NCBI GenBank assembly: GCA_044868295.1
Contig: JBIOWF010000175.1
Location: 1-20,136 of the forward strand
DNA from: JBIOWF01 sp044868295
GTDB taxonomy: Bacteria; Actinomycetota; Actinomycetes; Streptosporangiales; Streptosporangiaceae
Direction: 5' to 3'
DNA length: 20,136 nucleotides
Of this stretch, positions 1 to 7,454 are shown piece by piece (positions within the stretch are counted from its first letter, which is position 1; every line of letters starts with the position of its first letter). Below the pieces are notes generated by a model that worked only from the letters and a program-made list of their open reading frames with translations, was not told the DNA's origin and searched no databases. The position numbers were made by a program, and so were the translations under genes.

Positions 1-392
1 CCACGGAGAAGAGGGAAGCGCGCCAGCTCTGGACGGAGAAGGGCTACGTCTTCACCAAGCGGGACGGCAACCCACTCAACCCGAACAGCGACTACCACGA
101 GTGGAAGGACCTACTCATAGAGGCCGGATTGCGGGAAACCCGGCTGCACGACGCCCGGCACACCGCCGCTACCGTCTTGCTGATCCTGGGGGTCCCGACC
201 CCCACCGTCATGAGCATCATGGGCTGGTCCAGCGCTGCCATGGCCAAGCGGTACCAGCACGTCATTGACTCGATCCGACAGGACGTCGCACAGCAGGTCG
301 GCGGACTGCTTTGGGAGATCGACAAGCCCACCGAAGCGACCCCCACCAGCGACGACACGGAGGAAGGTGAGCGCCTCACCGGCCTGTCCTGA
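1..392 (+). CDS. Tyrosine recombinase (phage/ICE-type integrase), 3' part only
   Basis: The reading frame is open from base 3 to a TGA at 390-392, so the gene enters from the left edge and only its last 129 residues are present. They carry the C-terminal half of the tyrosine recombinase catalytic domain. HxxR box II reads HDARH at about residues 49-53 of the fragment. MGWSS supplies the third basic/aromatic position (W in place of the usual H). KRYQHV supplies the catalytic tyrosine, Y84. A hydrophilic acidic tail follows. Enzymes of this family perform site-specific integration and excision of prophages and integrative elements. The gene ends 90 bp from the 3' end of a tRNA-Ser gene, a typical attachment site, so it probably belongs to an element integrated to the left. 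No start codon is visible; the TTG at 129 is internal. Confidence 0.9.
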   Translation, partial: TEKREARQLWTEKGYVFTKRDGNPLNPNSDYHEWKDLLIEAGLRETRLHDARHTAATVLLILGVPTPTVMSIMGWSSAAMAKRYQHVIDSIRQDVAQQVGGLLWEIDKPTEATPTSDDTEEGERLTGLS

Positions 393-432
393 AAGGCCGT
401 ATGAGACTAGGAAAGAGACTAGAAGATCGACA

Positions 433-468
433 AGGGCCGGTACCCATGGGTACCGGCCTTGGCGTTTT
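433..468 (+). terminator. Rho-independent terminator of the integrase gene
   Basis: Bases 435-458 form a perfect 24-bp palindrome (GGCCGGTACCC and its complement around a central AT). One G.U and one A-T pair extend it outward. It is followed by TTGGCGTTTT. The position, 43 bp after the integrase stop, fits termination of that gene before the convergent tRNA. Confidence 0.75.
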
Positions 469-481
469 GGCTGATCAGCCA

Positions 482-570
482 TGGCGGAGGATAGGAGATT
501 CGAACTCCTGAGGGGTTGCCCCCAACACGCTTTCCAAGCGTGCGCCCTAGGCCAACTAGGCGAATCCTCC
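482..570 (-). tRNA. tRNA-Ser (anticodon GGA)
   Basis: On the minus strand the sequence starts GGAGGAT at 570 and ends with the pairing ATCCTCC, discriminator G and an encoded CCA at 482-484. The anticodon loop CTTGGAAAG gives anticodon GGA, which reads UCC/UCU serine codons. The TTCGAAT T-loop is present, as is the long G/C-rich variable arm typical of class II tRNAs. The total length of 89 nt with CCA is normal for tRNA-Ser. The gene looks intact. Its 3' end faces the integrase gene, as expected if the tRNA tail is an attachment site restored by the integrated element. Confidence 0.96.
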
Positions 571-577
571 GCCGAGA

Positions 578-583
578 AGCTTA
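578..583 (-). promoter_or_regulatory. -10 box of the tRNA-Ser promoter
   Basis: The minus strand reads TAAGCT, matching TAnnnT, 7 bp before the mature 5' end of the tRNA. No convincing -35 hexamer is seen; a GGACA-like stretch lies near 602-608. Confidence 0.4.
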
Positions 584-642
584 CATGACTTCGGCCATGC
601 ACTGTCCGGCCAAGTGCTGGCTCGCGCGCTGCCGTACCCGGC

Positions 643-648
643 TAGACT
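643..648 (+). promoter_or_regulatory. -10 box for the SRP RNA
   Basis: TAGACT lies 6-7 bp before the inferred 5' end of the 4.5S RNA. The octamer TAGACTGT recurs in the aspartate kinase promoter at 5038-5045. The -35 region is weak. Confidence 0.5.
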
Positions 649-654
649 GTTCCA

Positions 655-743
655 GGACCCCTCGCGCGGCGTCATCCTGTGAACCTCCCCAGGGCCGGAA
701 GGCAGCAAGGATAAGCGGGCTCTGGCGGGTGTGCGGGGGGTCT
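655..743 (+). ncRNA. ffs: Signal recognition particle RNA, small bacterial (4.5S) type
   Basis: This is the RNA scaffold of the signal recognition particle, which binds Ffh and targets nascent membrane proteins to the translocon. The diagnostic GGAA-tetraloop and asymmetric loop region is present as CCGGAAGGCAGCAAG at about 695-709. The ends pair into a long hairpin: GACCCCUCGCGC near 656-667 with GUGCGGGGGGUC near 731-742. The order tRNA-Ser, ffs, dnaX is usual in actinobacteria. Ends are estimated from the basal helix and the -10 box, so they may be off by a few bases. Confidence 0.85.
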
Positions 744-790
744 CTCAGTTAGCGGAACCGCCGGCCGGGACAACTCCCCGAGGAGACGGC

Positions 791-3343
791 ATGAGTCTTG
801 CGCTGTACCGCAAGTACAGGCCCGGGACATTCGCCGAGGTCAAGGGGCAGGAGCACGTCACAGAACCGCTACGCCAGGCGCTGCGGAGCGGGCGGATCAA
901 CCACGCCTATCTGTTCAGCGGCCCGCGCGGTTGCGGCAAGACCTCCAGCGCCCGGATCCTCGCCCGCTCCCTGAACTGCGAGAAGGGGCCGACCCCCGAC
1001 CCGTGCGGCGAGTGCGAGTCGTGTGTCGCGCTGGCTCCGACCGGGCCGGGGCACCTGGACGTCATCGAGATCGACGCCGCGTCCCACGGCGGTGTGGACG
1101 ACGCGCGCGACCTGCGGGAGCGGGCCTTCTTCGCCCCGGTCGCGGCGCGATTCAAGATTTACATCATCGACGAGGCGCACATGGTGACCCGGGAAGGGTT
1201 CAACGCGCTGCTCAAGCTCGTCGAGGAGCCCCCGCCGCACCTCAAGTTCGTCTTCGCGACCACCGAGCCGGAGAAGGTCATCGGGACGATCAAGTCCCGG
1301 ACCCATCACTATCCCTTCCGGCTGATGCCTCCGGCGACGCTCCGCCAGCTGATGGAGGAGATCCTCGAGTCCGAGTCGGTGCCGTACGAGCCGACCGCGC
1401 TGCCGCTCGTGGTCCGCGCCGGAGCCGGGTCGGCCCGTGACTCGCTGTCGATACTGGACCAGCTCCTCGCCGGTGCCGACGACGCGGGCATCACCTATCA
1501 GCGGGCCGTCTCGCTGCTCGGCTACACCGACGGTGATCTGCTCGACGAGGTGATCGACGCGTTCGCCAAGCGTGACGGCGCGCACGTCTTCCATACCGTG
1601 AACCGGGTCATCGAGGGAGGCCACGATCCCCGCCGGTTCGCCATGGACCTGCTTGAGCGGTTCCGCGACCTGGTGATTTTGGCGAACGTGCCGGAGGCCG
1701 CCGCGAACGGCCTGCTCGACCGGCCCGCCGACGAGCTGGAGCGCCTCCAGGCGCAGGCGGTCTCCATGGGACCGGCCGAGCTGACCCGCGCCGCCGAGGT
1801 GTTCAACGCGGGTCTCACCGAGATGCGCGGCGCCACCTCGCCCCGGCTGCTCCTGGAGCTGATGTGCGCCCGGGTGCTGCTGCCCGCGGTCGATCAGGGG
1901 GAGGCGTCGCTGCTGGCGCGGCTCGAACGCCTGGAGCGCGGTGGGTTCACGCTTCCGGCGCCTGTCGTCGGGCATGTCCCCGGCTCTGGCGCCGCTGCCG
2001 GTTCTCAAAGCCCTGTGGCTTCGGGGGCCGCTGGAAGCTCTCCCGGCATCGGTACGAGTTCTACGACGCCGGTGACCGCCCAGGGGCCTGGGGCTCCCGG
2101 AACGGCACGCGGCTCGTCGGTCCCGGAGGCCGCCGCGGCGGCTGGGCGGGATCTTTCGGCCCCCGACGCCGCAGGCGTGGCGCACCAGGATTCCCCAGGT
2201 CCCCAGCGCGGCCCCTCGGCCGGTACGGCTCCCGCCTCGGCGGTGGCGGACGACGGTGATTGGCCGGCACCGGCCAGGCCGGGCGTACCCAGCCAGGCGC
2301 AGGAGGCCGCCCCGGCGGCTCCGATCGCCCAAGGGGGCGTGGCGGGGCCGGTCCAGCAGGCATGGCCGCGAGTCCTCGAAGCGATCAAGGGCAGGCAGCG
2401 GGTCGCCTGGATGATCATCAACGCTCAGGGACGATTGCTGGGCGTCGAGGGCAACGTCGTGACCGTCGGCTTCGACAAGCCCGGTGACGTGCAGGGCTTT
2501 CTCAAGGGCAAGCGCGACGAGGTGGTGGCCGCCGCCCTCGGCGACGTGCTGGGCGGCAGTTGGCGGGTCGACGTGGTCGTCGGCGGCCAGGGCCCACGCC
2601 CCGGCCAGGGCGCAGGTTCAGGACCGGCCTCAGGCTCGGCTCCGGGTCCGGGTTCACGCCCAGGCTCAGGCCATGGATCAGGTTCGGGCCCGGGTTCCGG
2701 CGTCGGCGGTGCTTCGGCGCGAGGCCCGGCGGGTCCGGACGATCCCGCGGGTGGTTCCGGCGGCAGAGGGTCTGGCGGACCGTCCGGCGCCGCGGGCGAT
2801 ACCGGAAGCGCCGCTGGAGGCGTCGGGGGATCTCCTGCCGCGCCGCATGGAGACGTTCCCGCCGCAGGTGAGACCGCATCGTCGGGGGCTAACCCGGGAC
2901 CAGGGGGTCAGCACGGGCCGGGGCCGGGCGGCATTGGGTCAGTCGGGGCGGGGCAGGCCGACCGGCCGGGCCAGGCAGGCCAGCAGGCGCAAGCCGTACA
3001 GAACGGGGTGGCTCGTCCCGGCATGACCCGCGCGCCCGGGGCGGCGGCGACCACGGACGAGTCGTGGCCGGATGAGCCGACGGATGATTTCGACACTCCC
3101 GCGCCCGGGGGCATGTCCGGCTCCGGCCTGGCGGCGGCCAAGTCCGCCGCGCGGGCCGCGGCTGTGGCGGGTCCGCGTCAGTCATGGCCGGAGTCCGTGC
3201 CAGGCCGTGGGAGAACGGCAGCGGGGCCGGACGCCCACGAGGCCGACCCGGGGAGCGAGGCGGACGCGGACGAGCTGATCGGCATGGCGCTGATCCAGCG
3301 CGAGCTCGGGGGCAGGATCATCGAGGAGATCGACCATTCCTAG
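791..3343 (+). CDS. dnaX: DNA polymerase III subunit gamma/tau
   Basis: This is the ATPase of the clamp loader, which opens the beta clamp and (as tau) ties polymerase cores to the helicase. The start is ATG 791 after AGGAG at 781-785; an upstream GTG at 731 would overlap the SRP RNA. Walker A is GPRGCGKT at residues 44-51. Zinc-ligand cysteines are C63, C72, C75 and C78. Walker B/DExx is IIDEAH at 125-130, sensor 1 is FATTEPEKV near 155-163, and SRTHHYPF near 169-176 resembles the arginine-finger SRC motif. After about residue 390 comes a Pro/Ala/Gly linker. A folded tau-like domain follows at about 517-600, then a second Gly/Ser/Pro-rich stretch to about 815 with GSGPGS dipeptide runs. The conserved tail ends IQRELGGRIIEEIDHS. 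At 850 residues it is long for the family. No A-rich slippery site for gamma synthesis was seen. Confidence 0.97.
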   Translation: MSLALYRKYRPGTFAEVKGQEHVTEPLRQALRSGRINHAYLFSGPRGCGKTSSARILARSLNCEKGPTPDPCGECESCVALAPTGPGHLDVIEIDAASHGGVDDARDLRERAFFAPVAARFKIYIIDEAHMVTREGFNALLKLVEEPPPHLKFVFATTEPEKVIGTIKSRTHHYPFRLMPPATLRQLMEEILESESVPYEPTALPLVVRAGAGSARDSLSILDQLLAGADDAGITYQRAVSLLGYTDGDLLDEVIDAFAKRDGAHVFHTVNRVIEGGHDPRRFAMDLLERFRDLVILANVPEAAANGLLDRPADELERLQAQAVSMGPAELTRAAEVFNAGLTEMRGATSPRLLLELMCARVLLPAVDQGEASLLARLERLERGGFTLPAPVVGHVPGSGAAAGSQSPVASGAAGSSPGIGTSSTTPVTAQGPGAPGTARGSSVPEAAAAAGRDLSAPDAAGVAHQDSPGPQRGPSAGTAPASAVADDGDWPAPARPGVPSQAQEAAPAAPIAQGGVAGPVQQAWPRVLEAIKGRQRVAWMIINAQGRLLGVEGNVVTVGFDKPGDVQGFLKGKRDEVVAAALGDVLGGSWRVDVVVGGQGPRPGQGAGSGPASGSAPGPGSRPGSGHGSGSGPGSGVGGASARGPAGPDDPAGGSGGRGSGGPSGAAGDTGSAAGGVGGSPAAPHGDVPAAGETASSGANPGPGGQHGPGPGGIGSVGAGQADRPGQAGQQAQAVQNGVARPGMTRAPGAAATTDESWPDEPTDDFDTPAPGGMSGSGLAAAKSAARAAAVAGPRQSWPESVPGRGRTAAGPDAHEADPGSEADADELIGMALIQRELGGRIIEEIDHS

Positions 3344-3362
3344 TGCCGCCATTCGCGTGGGA

Positions 3363-3372
3363 CACGTACGTG
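3363..3372. repeat. 10-bp perfect palindrome CACGTACGTG
   Basis: A perfect palindrome lies 20 bp after the dnaX stop, in the 141-bp gap before ybaB. It could be a regulator site or chance. A possible -10 box, TAGGCT at 3402-3407, follows and could serve ybaB-recR. Confidence 0.3.
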
Positions 3373-3484
3373 CCCCGGTGCCAGAACCGCGCCAAACCCC
3401 GTAGGCTCGTCGGGACGGGCAGCGAGCCGGGTCCGACCAGGGCCCGAAGCGAGCGCGACCATGGATGCTGAGGAGCGCACGATC

Positions 3485-3832
3485 GTGAACCCAGGAGATG
3501 TCAACCTGCAACAGCTGCTGGAGCAGGCCCAGCTGATGCAGCAGCAGCTCGTCACGGCCCAGCAGGAGCTCAGCGAGGCCGAGATCGAGGGGAGCGCCGG
3601 GGGCGGCCTCGTGGTGGCGACCGTCAACGGCAGCGGCGAGCTGCTGGAGCTCAGGATCAGTCCGAAGGCCATCGACGCCGGTGATCCGGAGGAGACCGCG
3701 GAGACGGTCGCCGACCTTGTCATCGCCGCCGTCCGGGACGCGGTTCGCGCCGCCGCCGAGCTGCAGCAGGAGACGCTCGGCCCGCTGGCGCAGGGACTTG
3801 GAGGCGGGCTCGGGCAGCTGCCCGGGTTCTAG
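3485..3832 (+). CDS. ybaB: YbaB/EbfC family nucleoid-associated protein
   Basis: This is a small dimeric DNA-binding protein that coats and bridges DNA; the gene typically sits between dnaX and recR, as here. The product has the family layout. A Gln-rich N-terminal helix (LQQLLEQAQLMQQQL) is followed by GSAGGGLVVATVNGSGELLELRI, a beta-sheet hallmark, then the conserved C-terminal ADLVIAAVRDA helix and a GPLAQGLGGG tail. I choose GTG 3485 because GAGGAG at 3470-3475 sits 9 bp upstream and homologues begin near NPGDVN. An in-frame ATG at 3461 would add 8 residues but has a weaker ribosome site. The gene ends 5 bp before recR and is presumably cotranscribed with it. Confidence 0.92.
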   Translation: MNPGDVNLQQLLEQAQLMQQQLVTAQQELSEAEIEGSAGGGLVVATVNGSGELLELRISPKAIDAGDPEETAETVADLVIAAVRDAVRAAAELQQETLGPLAQGLGGGLGQLPGF

Positions 3833-3837
3833 AAGCC

Positions 3838-4437
3838 ATGTACGAAGGGGTCGTCCAGAATCTGATCGACGAGCTGGGGCAGCTGCCCGGCGTCGGTCCG
3901 AAGAGCGCGCAGCGCATCGCCTTCCATCTGCTGGCCGCCGATCCGGTGGACGTGAAGCGGCTGGCCCACGCGCTGCTCGAGGTCAAGGAGAAGGTCCGCT
4001 TCTGCCGGGTCTGCGGCAACGTGGCCGCAGAGGAGGAGTGCCGGATCTGCCGGGATCAGCGCCGCGACCCGCATGTGATCTGCGTCGTCGAGGAGTCCAA
4101 GGACGTCGTGGCGATTGAGAAGACCCGCGAGTTCCGCGGCCGGTATCACGTGCTCGGCGGTGCGATCAGCCCGATCGACGGCATCGGCCCCGACGACTTG
4201 AGGATCCGTGAGCTGCTGGCCCGGCTGGCCGACGGCCAGGTCACGGAGCTGATCCTCGCGACCGACCCGAACCTCGAGGGCGAGGCGACGGCCACCTATC
4301 TGGCTAGGCTTGTCAAGCCCATGGGACTGAAAGTGACACGACTGGCCAGCGGTCTGCCGGTGGGCGGTGATCTCGAATATGCCGACGAGGTCACCTTGGG
4401 CCGCGCTTTCGAAGGACGGAGGCTGCTGGATGTCTGA
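3838..4437 (+). CDS. recR: Recombination mediator protein RecR
   Basis: RecR works with RecO (and RecF) to load RecA on gapped single-stranded DNA during recombinational repair. The 199-residue length is standard. The N-terminal helix-hairpin-helix is GVGPKSAQRIAFHLL at about residues 19-33. The zinc finger cysteines read CRVCG and CRIC at about 57-72. The Toprim domain follows, with VVEESKDV, LGGAISPIDGIGPDDL and ATDPNLEGEATA. The C-terminal GLPVGGDLEYADEVTLGRAFEGR matches the Walker B-like end of the family. ATG 3838 lies 5 bp after the ybaB stop. The stop overlaps the next gene by 8 bp, which suggests translational coupling. Confidence 0.98.
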   Translation: MYEGVVQNLIDELGQLPGVGPKSAQRIAFHLLAADPVDVKRLAHALLEVKEKVRFCRVCGNVAAEEECRICRDQRRDPHVICVVEESKDVVAIEKTREFRGRYHVLGGAISPIDGIGPDDLRIRELLARLADGQVTELILATDPNLEGEATATYLARLVKPMGLKVTRLASGLPVGGDLEYADEVTLGRAFEGRRLLDV

Positions 4438-4960
4438 TGAGTGGGACGACCTGGCGGATCGGATCGCCGGGCACGCGCAGAACTATTTGGACGGCTTGAC
4501 CCGGTTGGCGAGCGGCGAGGGCGGAGACGCGATCCTGCCGCTGCTGCTGGTCGAGGTCGCCCAGGTCAGCCTGGCCGGCACCCAGCTGGGAGCGGTCCAG
4601 GACGTGATCCTGCAGGGCAATTTCGAGCCGGCGCTGAGCGCGGACCCCGACATCGATCCGGTCCGCACGGCTCTCGCCACCAGGCTTGGCCCGGTGGACG
4701 ACTACGCCGAGGTGTTCGACCCCTACAAGGACACCGGCGTCACGCCCTACCGGCTGTCGGACGATCTCGCGGCCGTGGCGGCCGATCTCATCCACGGGTT
4801 GCGGCACTACCGGGCGGGCCGTCCCCTTGAGGCGCTTTGGTGGTGGCAGTACTCGTACTTCAACACCTGGGGCAACCACGCGGGCGCGGCGCTGCGGGCT
4901 CTGCACGCGCTGGTCGCGCACACCCGCCTCGACGTGGTCGAGGAGAGCACGGTCAGCTGA
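4430..4960 (+). CDS. DUF5063 domain-containing protein
   Basis: This 176-residue acidic, soluble, probably all-helical protein resembles the DUF5063 family, which in actinobacteria is commonly encoded directly after recR. The start ATG 4430 (MSDEWDD) overlaps the recR stop by 8 bp and has a GGAGG-like ribosome site about 10 bp upstream, so I prefer it to an upstream ATG at 4367. A striking aromatic motif, LWWWQYSYFNTWGNHAGAALRALHAL, covers about residues 133-158. No catalytic residues can be named and the function is unknown. Coupling to recR suggests, but does not show, a role in DNA repair. Confidence 0.88.
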   Translation: MSDEWDDLADRIAGHAQNYLDGLTRLASGEGGDAILPLLLVEVAQVSLAGTQLGAVQDVILQGNFEPALSADPDIDPVRTALATRLGPVDDYAEVFDPYKDTGVTPYRLSDDLAAVAADLIHGLRHYRAGRPLEALWWWQYSYFNTWGNHAGAALRALHALVAHTRLDVVEESTVS

Positions 4961-5015
4961 GGGACAGCGTGGCGGAGGCCAACTGTGTGATCGTCCACAT
5001 GCTGGTCTAATTCAG

Positions 5016-5043
5016 TTGGGTCGCCGAGGCCCGCCAGTAGACT
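5016..5043 (+). promoter_or_regulatory. Promoter of the ask-asd operon
   Basis: TTGGGT at 5016-5021 and TAGACT at 5038-5043 are separated by 16 bp, giving a start near 5050 and a leader of about 30 nt with a GGAG site at 5069-5072. This argues against the in-frame GTG at 5044 as start codon. Confidence 0.55.
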
Positions 5044-5079
5044 GTGAGCTCCACGTCCAGATTCGTTCGGAGATTTCCA

Positions 5080-6354
5080 GTGGCGCTCGTTGTCCAGAAG
5101 TACGGTGGTTCGTCCGTCGCCGACGCGTCCTGCATAAAGCGGGTCGCCCAGCGGATCGTCGCGACGAAAAAAGCCGGCAACGACGTCGTCGTGATCGTCT
5201 CCGCCATGGGTGACACCACCGACGAGCTGCTGGACCTGGCCCAGCAGGTGTCTCCGCTTCCCCCGGGCCGCGAGCTGGACATGCTCCTGACCTCGGGTGA
5301 GCGGATCTCGATGGCCCTGCTGGCCATGGCGATCGCCAATCTGGGTCACGAGGCGCGCAGCTTCACCGGCTCGCAGGCGGGTGTCATCACCGACTCCACG
5401 CACGGCAAGGCCCGCATCATCGACGTGACGCCGGGGCGGATCCGGGGGGCCGTCGACGACGGCCAGATCGCCATCGTGGCCGGCTTCCAGGGCGTCTCCC
5501 AGGACACCAAGGACATCACGACCCTCGGCCGGGGCGGTTCCGACACCACGGCCGTCGCTCTCGCCGCCGCGCTCGAAGCGGACGTCTGCGAGATCTACAC
5601 GGACGTCGACGGCATCTTCACCGCGGACCCCCGCATCGTCCGTACGGCCCGGCAGATCCCGCGGCTCTCCTACGAGGAGACGCTGGAGATGGCGGCGTGC
5701 GGCGCCAAGATCCTGCACCTGCGTTGCGTGGAGTACGCGCGCAGGTTCAACCTGCCGATTCACGTCAGAAGCTCGTTCAGTACCAGGGAAGGCACGTGGG
5801 TCGTCTCCGACCCCAATATCGAAGGAACCGATGTGGAGCAGCCCATCATCTCCGGCGTCGCGCACGACCGGAGCGAGGCCAAGATCACTGTGGTCGGGGT
5901 GCCCGACAAGGTCGGAGAGGCTGCCGCCATCTTCCGGACGCTGGCCGACGCCGAGGTCAACATCGACATGATCGTGCAGAACGTCTCGGCCGCCGCCACC
6001 GGGCGGACCGACATCTCGTTCACGCTGCCGACGAACGACAGCCAGACGGCGCTCAGCGCGCTCAAGAAGATCCAGACCCAGGTCGCGTTCGAGTCGCTGC
6101 TGTTCGACGACCAGATCGGGAAGGTTTCGCTGATCGGCGCCGGGATGCGGTCACACCCGGGCGTCACGGCGAAGTTCTTCGGAGCCCTGGCCGACGCCGG
6201 GGTGAACATCGAGATGATCTCCACCTCGGAGATCCGGATCTCGGTGATCGTGGGGCAGAACGAGGTGGACGCGGCGGTCAACTCCGCGCACCGGGCGTTC
6301 GATCTCGACGCCGACCAGGTTGAGGCCGTGGTTTACGGAGGTAGCGGACGATGA
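5080..6354 (+). CDS. ask: Aspartate kinase (alpha subunit; beta start inside)
   Basis: This enzyme phosphorylates L-aspartate to 4-phospho-aspartate, the first step toward lysine, diaminopimelate, threonine and methionine. The start GTG 5080 follows GGAG by 7 bp and gives 424 residues, the usual actinobacterial length. The N-terminal kinase motif is VVQKYGGSSVADA, followed by VIVSAMGDTTDELL, the TSGER motif near residues 69-73, and GRGGSDTTAVALAAAL for nucleotide binding. Two ACT domains form the C-terminal third: ITVVGVPDKVGEAAAIF and later VSLIGAGMRSHPGVTAKFF. These are the sites of feedback control by lysine and threonine in relatives. The stop overlaps the asd start (ATGA at 6351-6354), showing a tight operon. 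Both the lysC and ask symbols are in use for this gene. Confidence 0.97.
   Translation: MALVVQKYGGSSVADASCIKRVAQRIVATKKAGNDVVVIVSAMGDTTDELLDLAQQVSPLPPGRELDMLLTSGERISMALLAMAIANLGHEARSFTGSQAGVITDSTHGKARIIDVTPGRIRGAVDDGQIAIVAGFQGVSQDTKDITTLGRGGSDTTAVALAAALEADVCEIYTDVDGIFTADPRIVRTARQIPRLSYEETLEMAACGAKILHLRCVEYARRFNLPIHVRSSFSTREGTWVVSDPNIEGTDVEQPIISGVAHDRSEAKITVVGVPDKVGEAAAIFRTLADAEVNIDMIVQNVSAAATGRTDISFTLPTNDSQTALSALKKIQTQVAFESLLFDDQIGKVSLIGAGMRSHPGVTAKFFGALADAGVNIEMISTSEIRISVIVGQNEVDAAVNSAHRAFDLDADQVEAVVYGGSGR
5833..6354 (+). CDS. Internal in-frame start for the aspartate kinase beta subunit
   Basis: A GTG at 5833 is in frame with ask and preceded by GAAGGA at 5821-5826, a good ribosome site 6 bp away. 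It would give a 173-residue product consisting of the two ACT domains and beginning just before the SGVAHDRSEAK motif. In Corynebacterium glutamicum the beta subunit of LysC is made from an equivalent internal start and has a similar length, and the holoenzyme is alpha2beta2. The sequence shows the site; actual use is an inference. Confidence 0.6.
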   Translation: MEQPIISGVAHDRSEAKITVVGVPDKVGEAAAIFRTLADAEVNIDMIVQNVSAAATGRTDISFTLPTNDSQTALSALKKIQTQVAFESLLFDDQIGKVSLIGAGMRSHPGVTAKFFGALADAGVNIEMISTSEIRISVIVGQNEVDAAVNSAHRAFDLDADQVEAVVYGGSGR

Positions 6355-7418
6355 CCAAGCCCACTCTCGCAGTCGTCGGCGCGACCGGCGCGGTCGGCAC
6401 CGTCATGCTCGACATCCTGACCGCTCGCACGGATCTCTCCGATGTTTACGGGGAGATCAGGCTGATCGCCTCGGCGCGCTCGGCCGGGAAGGTCCTGCGG
6501 GTCCGGGGTGAGGACGTCGTCGTCCAGGCCCTGTCGCCTGAGGCGTTCGACGGCGTCGACGTCGCCATGTTCGACGTTCCCGACGAGGTGTCCGCCGAGT
6601 GGGCGCCGATCGCCGCGGCCCGCGGCGCGGTGGCCGTGGACAACTCCGGCGCGTTCCGGATGGACCCGGACGTCCCGCTCGTGGTGCCGGAGTGCAATCC
6701 CGAGCAGGCGGCCAACCGGCCCAAGGGGATCATCTCCAACCCCAACTGCACGACGCTGTCGATGATGGCCGCCATGGGCGCCCTGCACCGTGAGTACGGC
6801 CTGCGCGAGCTGGTCGTGGCCTCCTACCAGGCGGTCTCCGGCGCCGGAGTGATCGGACCGGAGCGGCTCTACGAGGAGATCGAGGCCGTCTCCGGTGACC
6901 GGACGATGGGCACCGTCGCGGGCGACGTCCGCAAGGCCGTGCCGGACCTGTCCGATTCGCCGTTCCCGGCGCCGCTGGTGCTCAACGTGGTGCCCTGGGC
7001 CGGTTCGCTGAAGGACGACGGCTGGTCGTCGGAGGAGCTCAAGGTCCGCAACGAGTCCCGCAAGATCCTCGGCATCCCGGATCTGAAGGTTTCGGCGACC
7101 TGCGTCCGCGTCCCGGTCGTGACCACCCATTCCCTGGCCGTCCACGCGACCTTCGACAGGGCGGTCACCGTCGAGGGCGCCCGGGCGATTCTGGAGGCGG
7201 CGCCCACTGTGGTCGTCCTCGACGATCCGGCGAACGGCGTCTTTCCGACACCGGCGGATGTGGTGGGCACCGACCCCACCTACGTCGGCCGGATCCGGCA
7301 GGCGCTCGACTTCCCCAACACGCTCGACCTGTTCCTGTGCGGTGACAACCTGCGCAAGGGCGCCGCGCTCAACACCGCGGAGATCGCCGCCCTGGTCGCG
7401 GCCGAGTTCGCCGGCTGA
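6351..7418 (+). CDS. asd: Aspartate-semialdehyde dehydrogenase
   Basis: This enzyme reduces 4-phospho-aspartate to aspartate semialdehyde with NADPH, the second step of the aspartate family pathway. ATG 6351 overlaps the ask stop and has GGAGG at 6337-6341. The Rossmann motif is VVGATGAVG at residues 8-16. The catalytic cysteine lies in SNPNCTTL at about residues 129-136. SYQAVSGAG near 164-172 is conserved in the family, and RVPVVTTHSLAVHATF is the conserved substrate-side arginine and histidine region near 253-268. The 355-residue length is normal. It is translationally coupled to ask and followed at once by a hairpin. Confidence 0.97.
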   Translation: MTKPTLAVVGATGAVGTVMLDILTARTDLSDVYGEIRLIASARSAGKVLRVRGEDVVVQALSPEAFDGVDVAMFDVPDEVSAEWAPIAAARGAVAVDNSGAFRMDPDVPLVVPECNPEQAANRPKGIISNPNCTTLSMMAAMGALHREYGLRELVVASYQAVSGAGVIGPERLYEEIEAVSGDRTMGTVAGDVRKAVPDLSDSPFPAPLVLNVVPWAGSLKDDGWSSEELKVRNESRKILGIPDLKVSATCVRVPVVTTHSLAVHATFDRAVTVEGARAILEAAPTVVVLDDPANGVFPTPADVVGTDPTYVGRIRQALDFPNTLDLFLCGDNLRKGAALNTAEIAALVAAEFAG

Positions 7419-7431
7419 TCCCCGGGCCTGC

Positions 7432-7450
7432 GGCGGGCGCGACGCCCGCC
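7432..7450. terminator. Putative bidirectional terminator hairpin
   Basis: GGCGGGCG and CGCCCGCC pair perfectly around a 3-nt CGA loop, and flanking CCCC/GGGG can lengthen the stem. It sits between the ends of two convergent genes (asd and the minus-strand peptidase gene). There is no U-tract, common for terminators in high-GC actinobacteria. Confidence 0.5.
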
Positions 7451-7454
7451 GGGG

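Noticed and set aside
731..790. Upstream GTG start for dnaX (20 extra residues)
   Set aside because: It lies inside the SRP RNA basal helix; ATG 791 has AGGAG and matches the usual MSLALYRKYRP start.
869..2332. 487-codon minus-strand open frame opposite dnaX
   Set aside because: Arg/Gly-rich translation without family motifs; a shadow of high-GC coding on the other strand.
2484..3026. Possible programmed -1/+1 frameshift product in dnaX
   Set aside because: No A-rich slippery heptamer or following pseudoknot is evident; the alternative frame is Arg/Pro/Ala-rich noise in a GC-rich linker.
5044..5079. GTG 5044 as the aspartate kinase start
   Set aside because: It directly follows the predicted -10 box, so it would be upstream of the transcript start, and it has no ribosome site.
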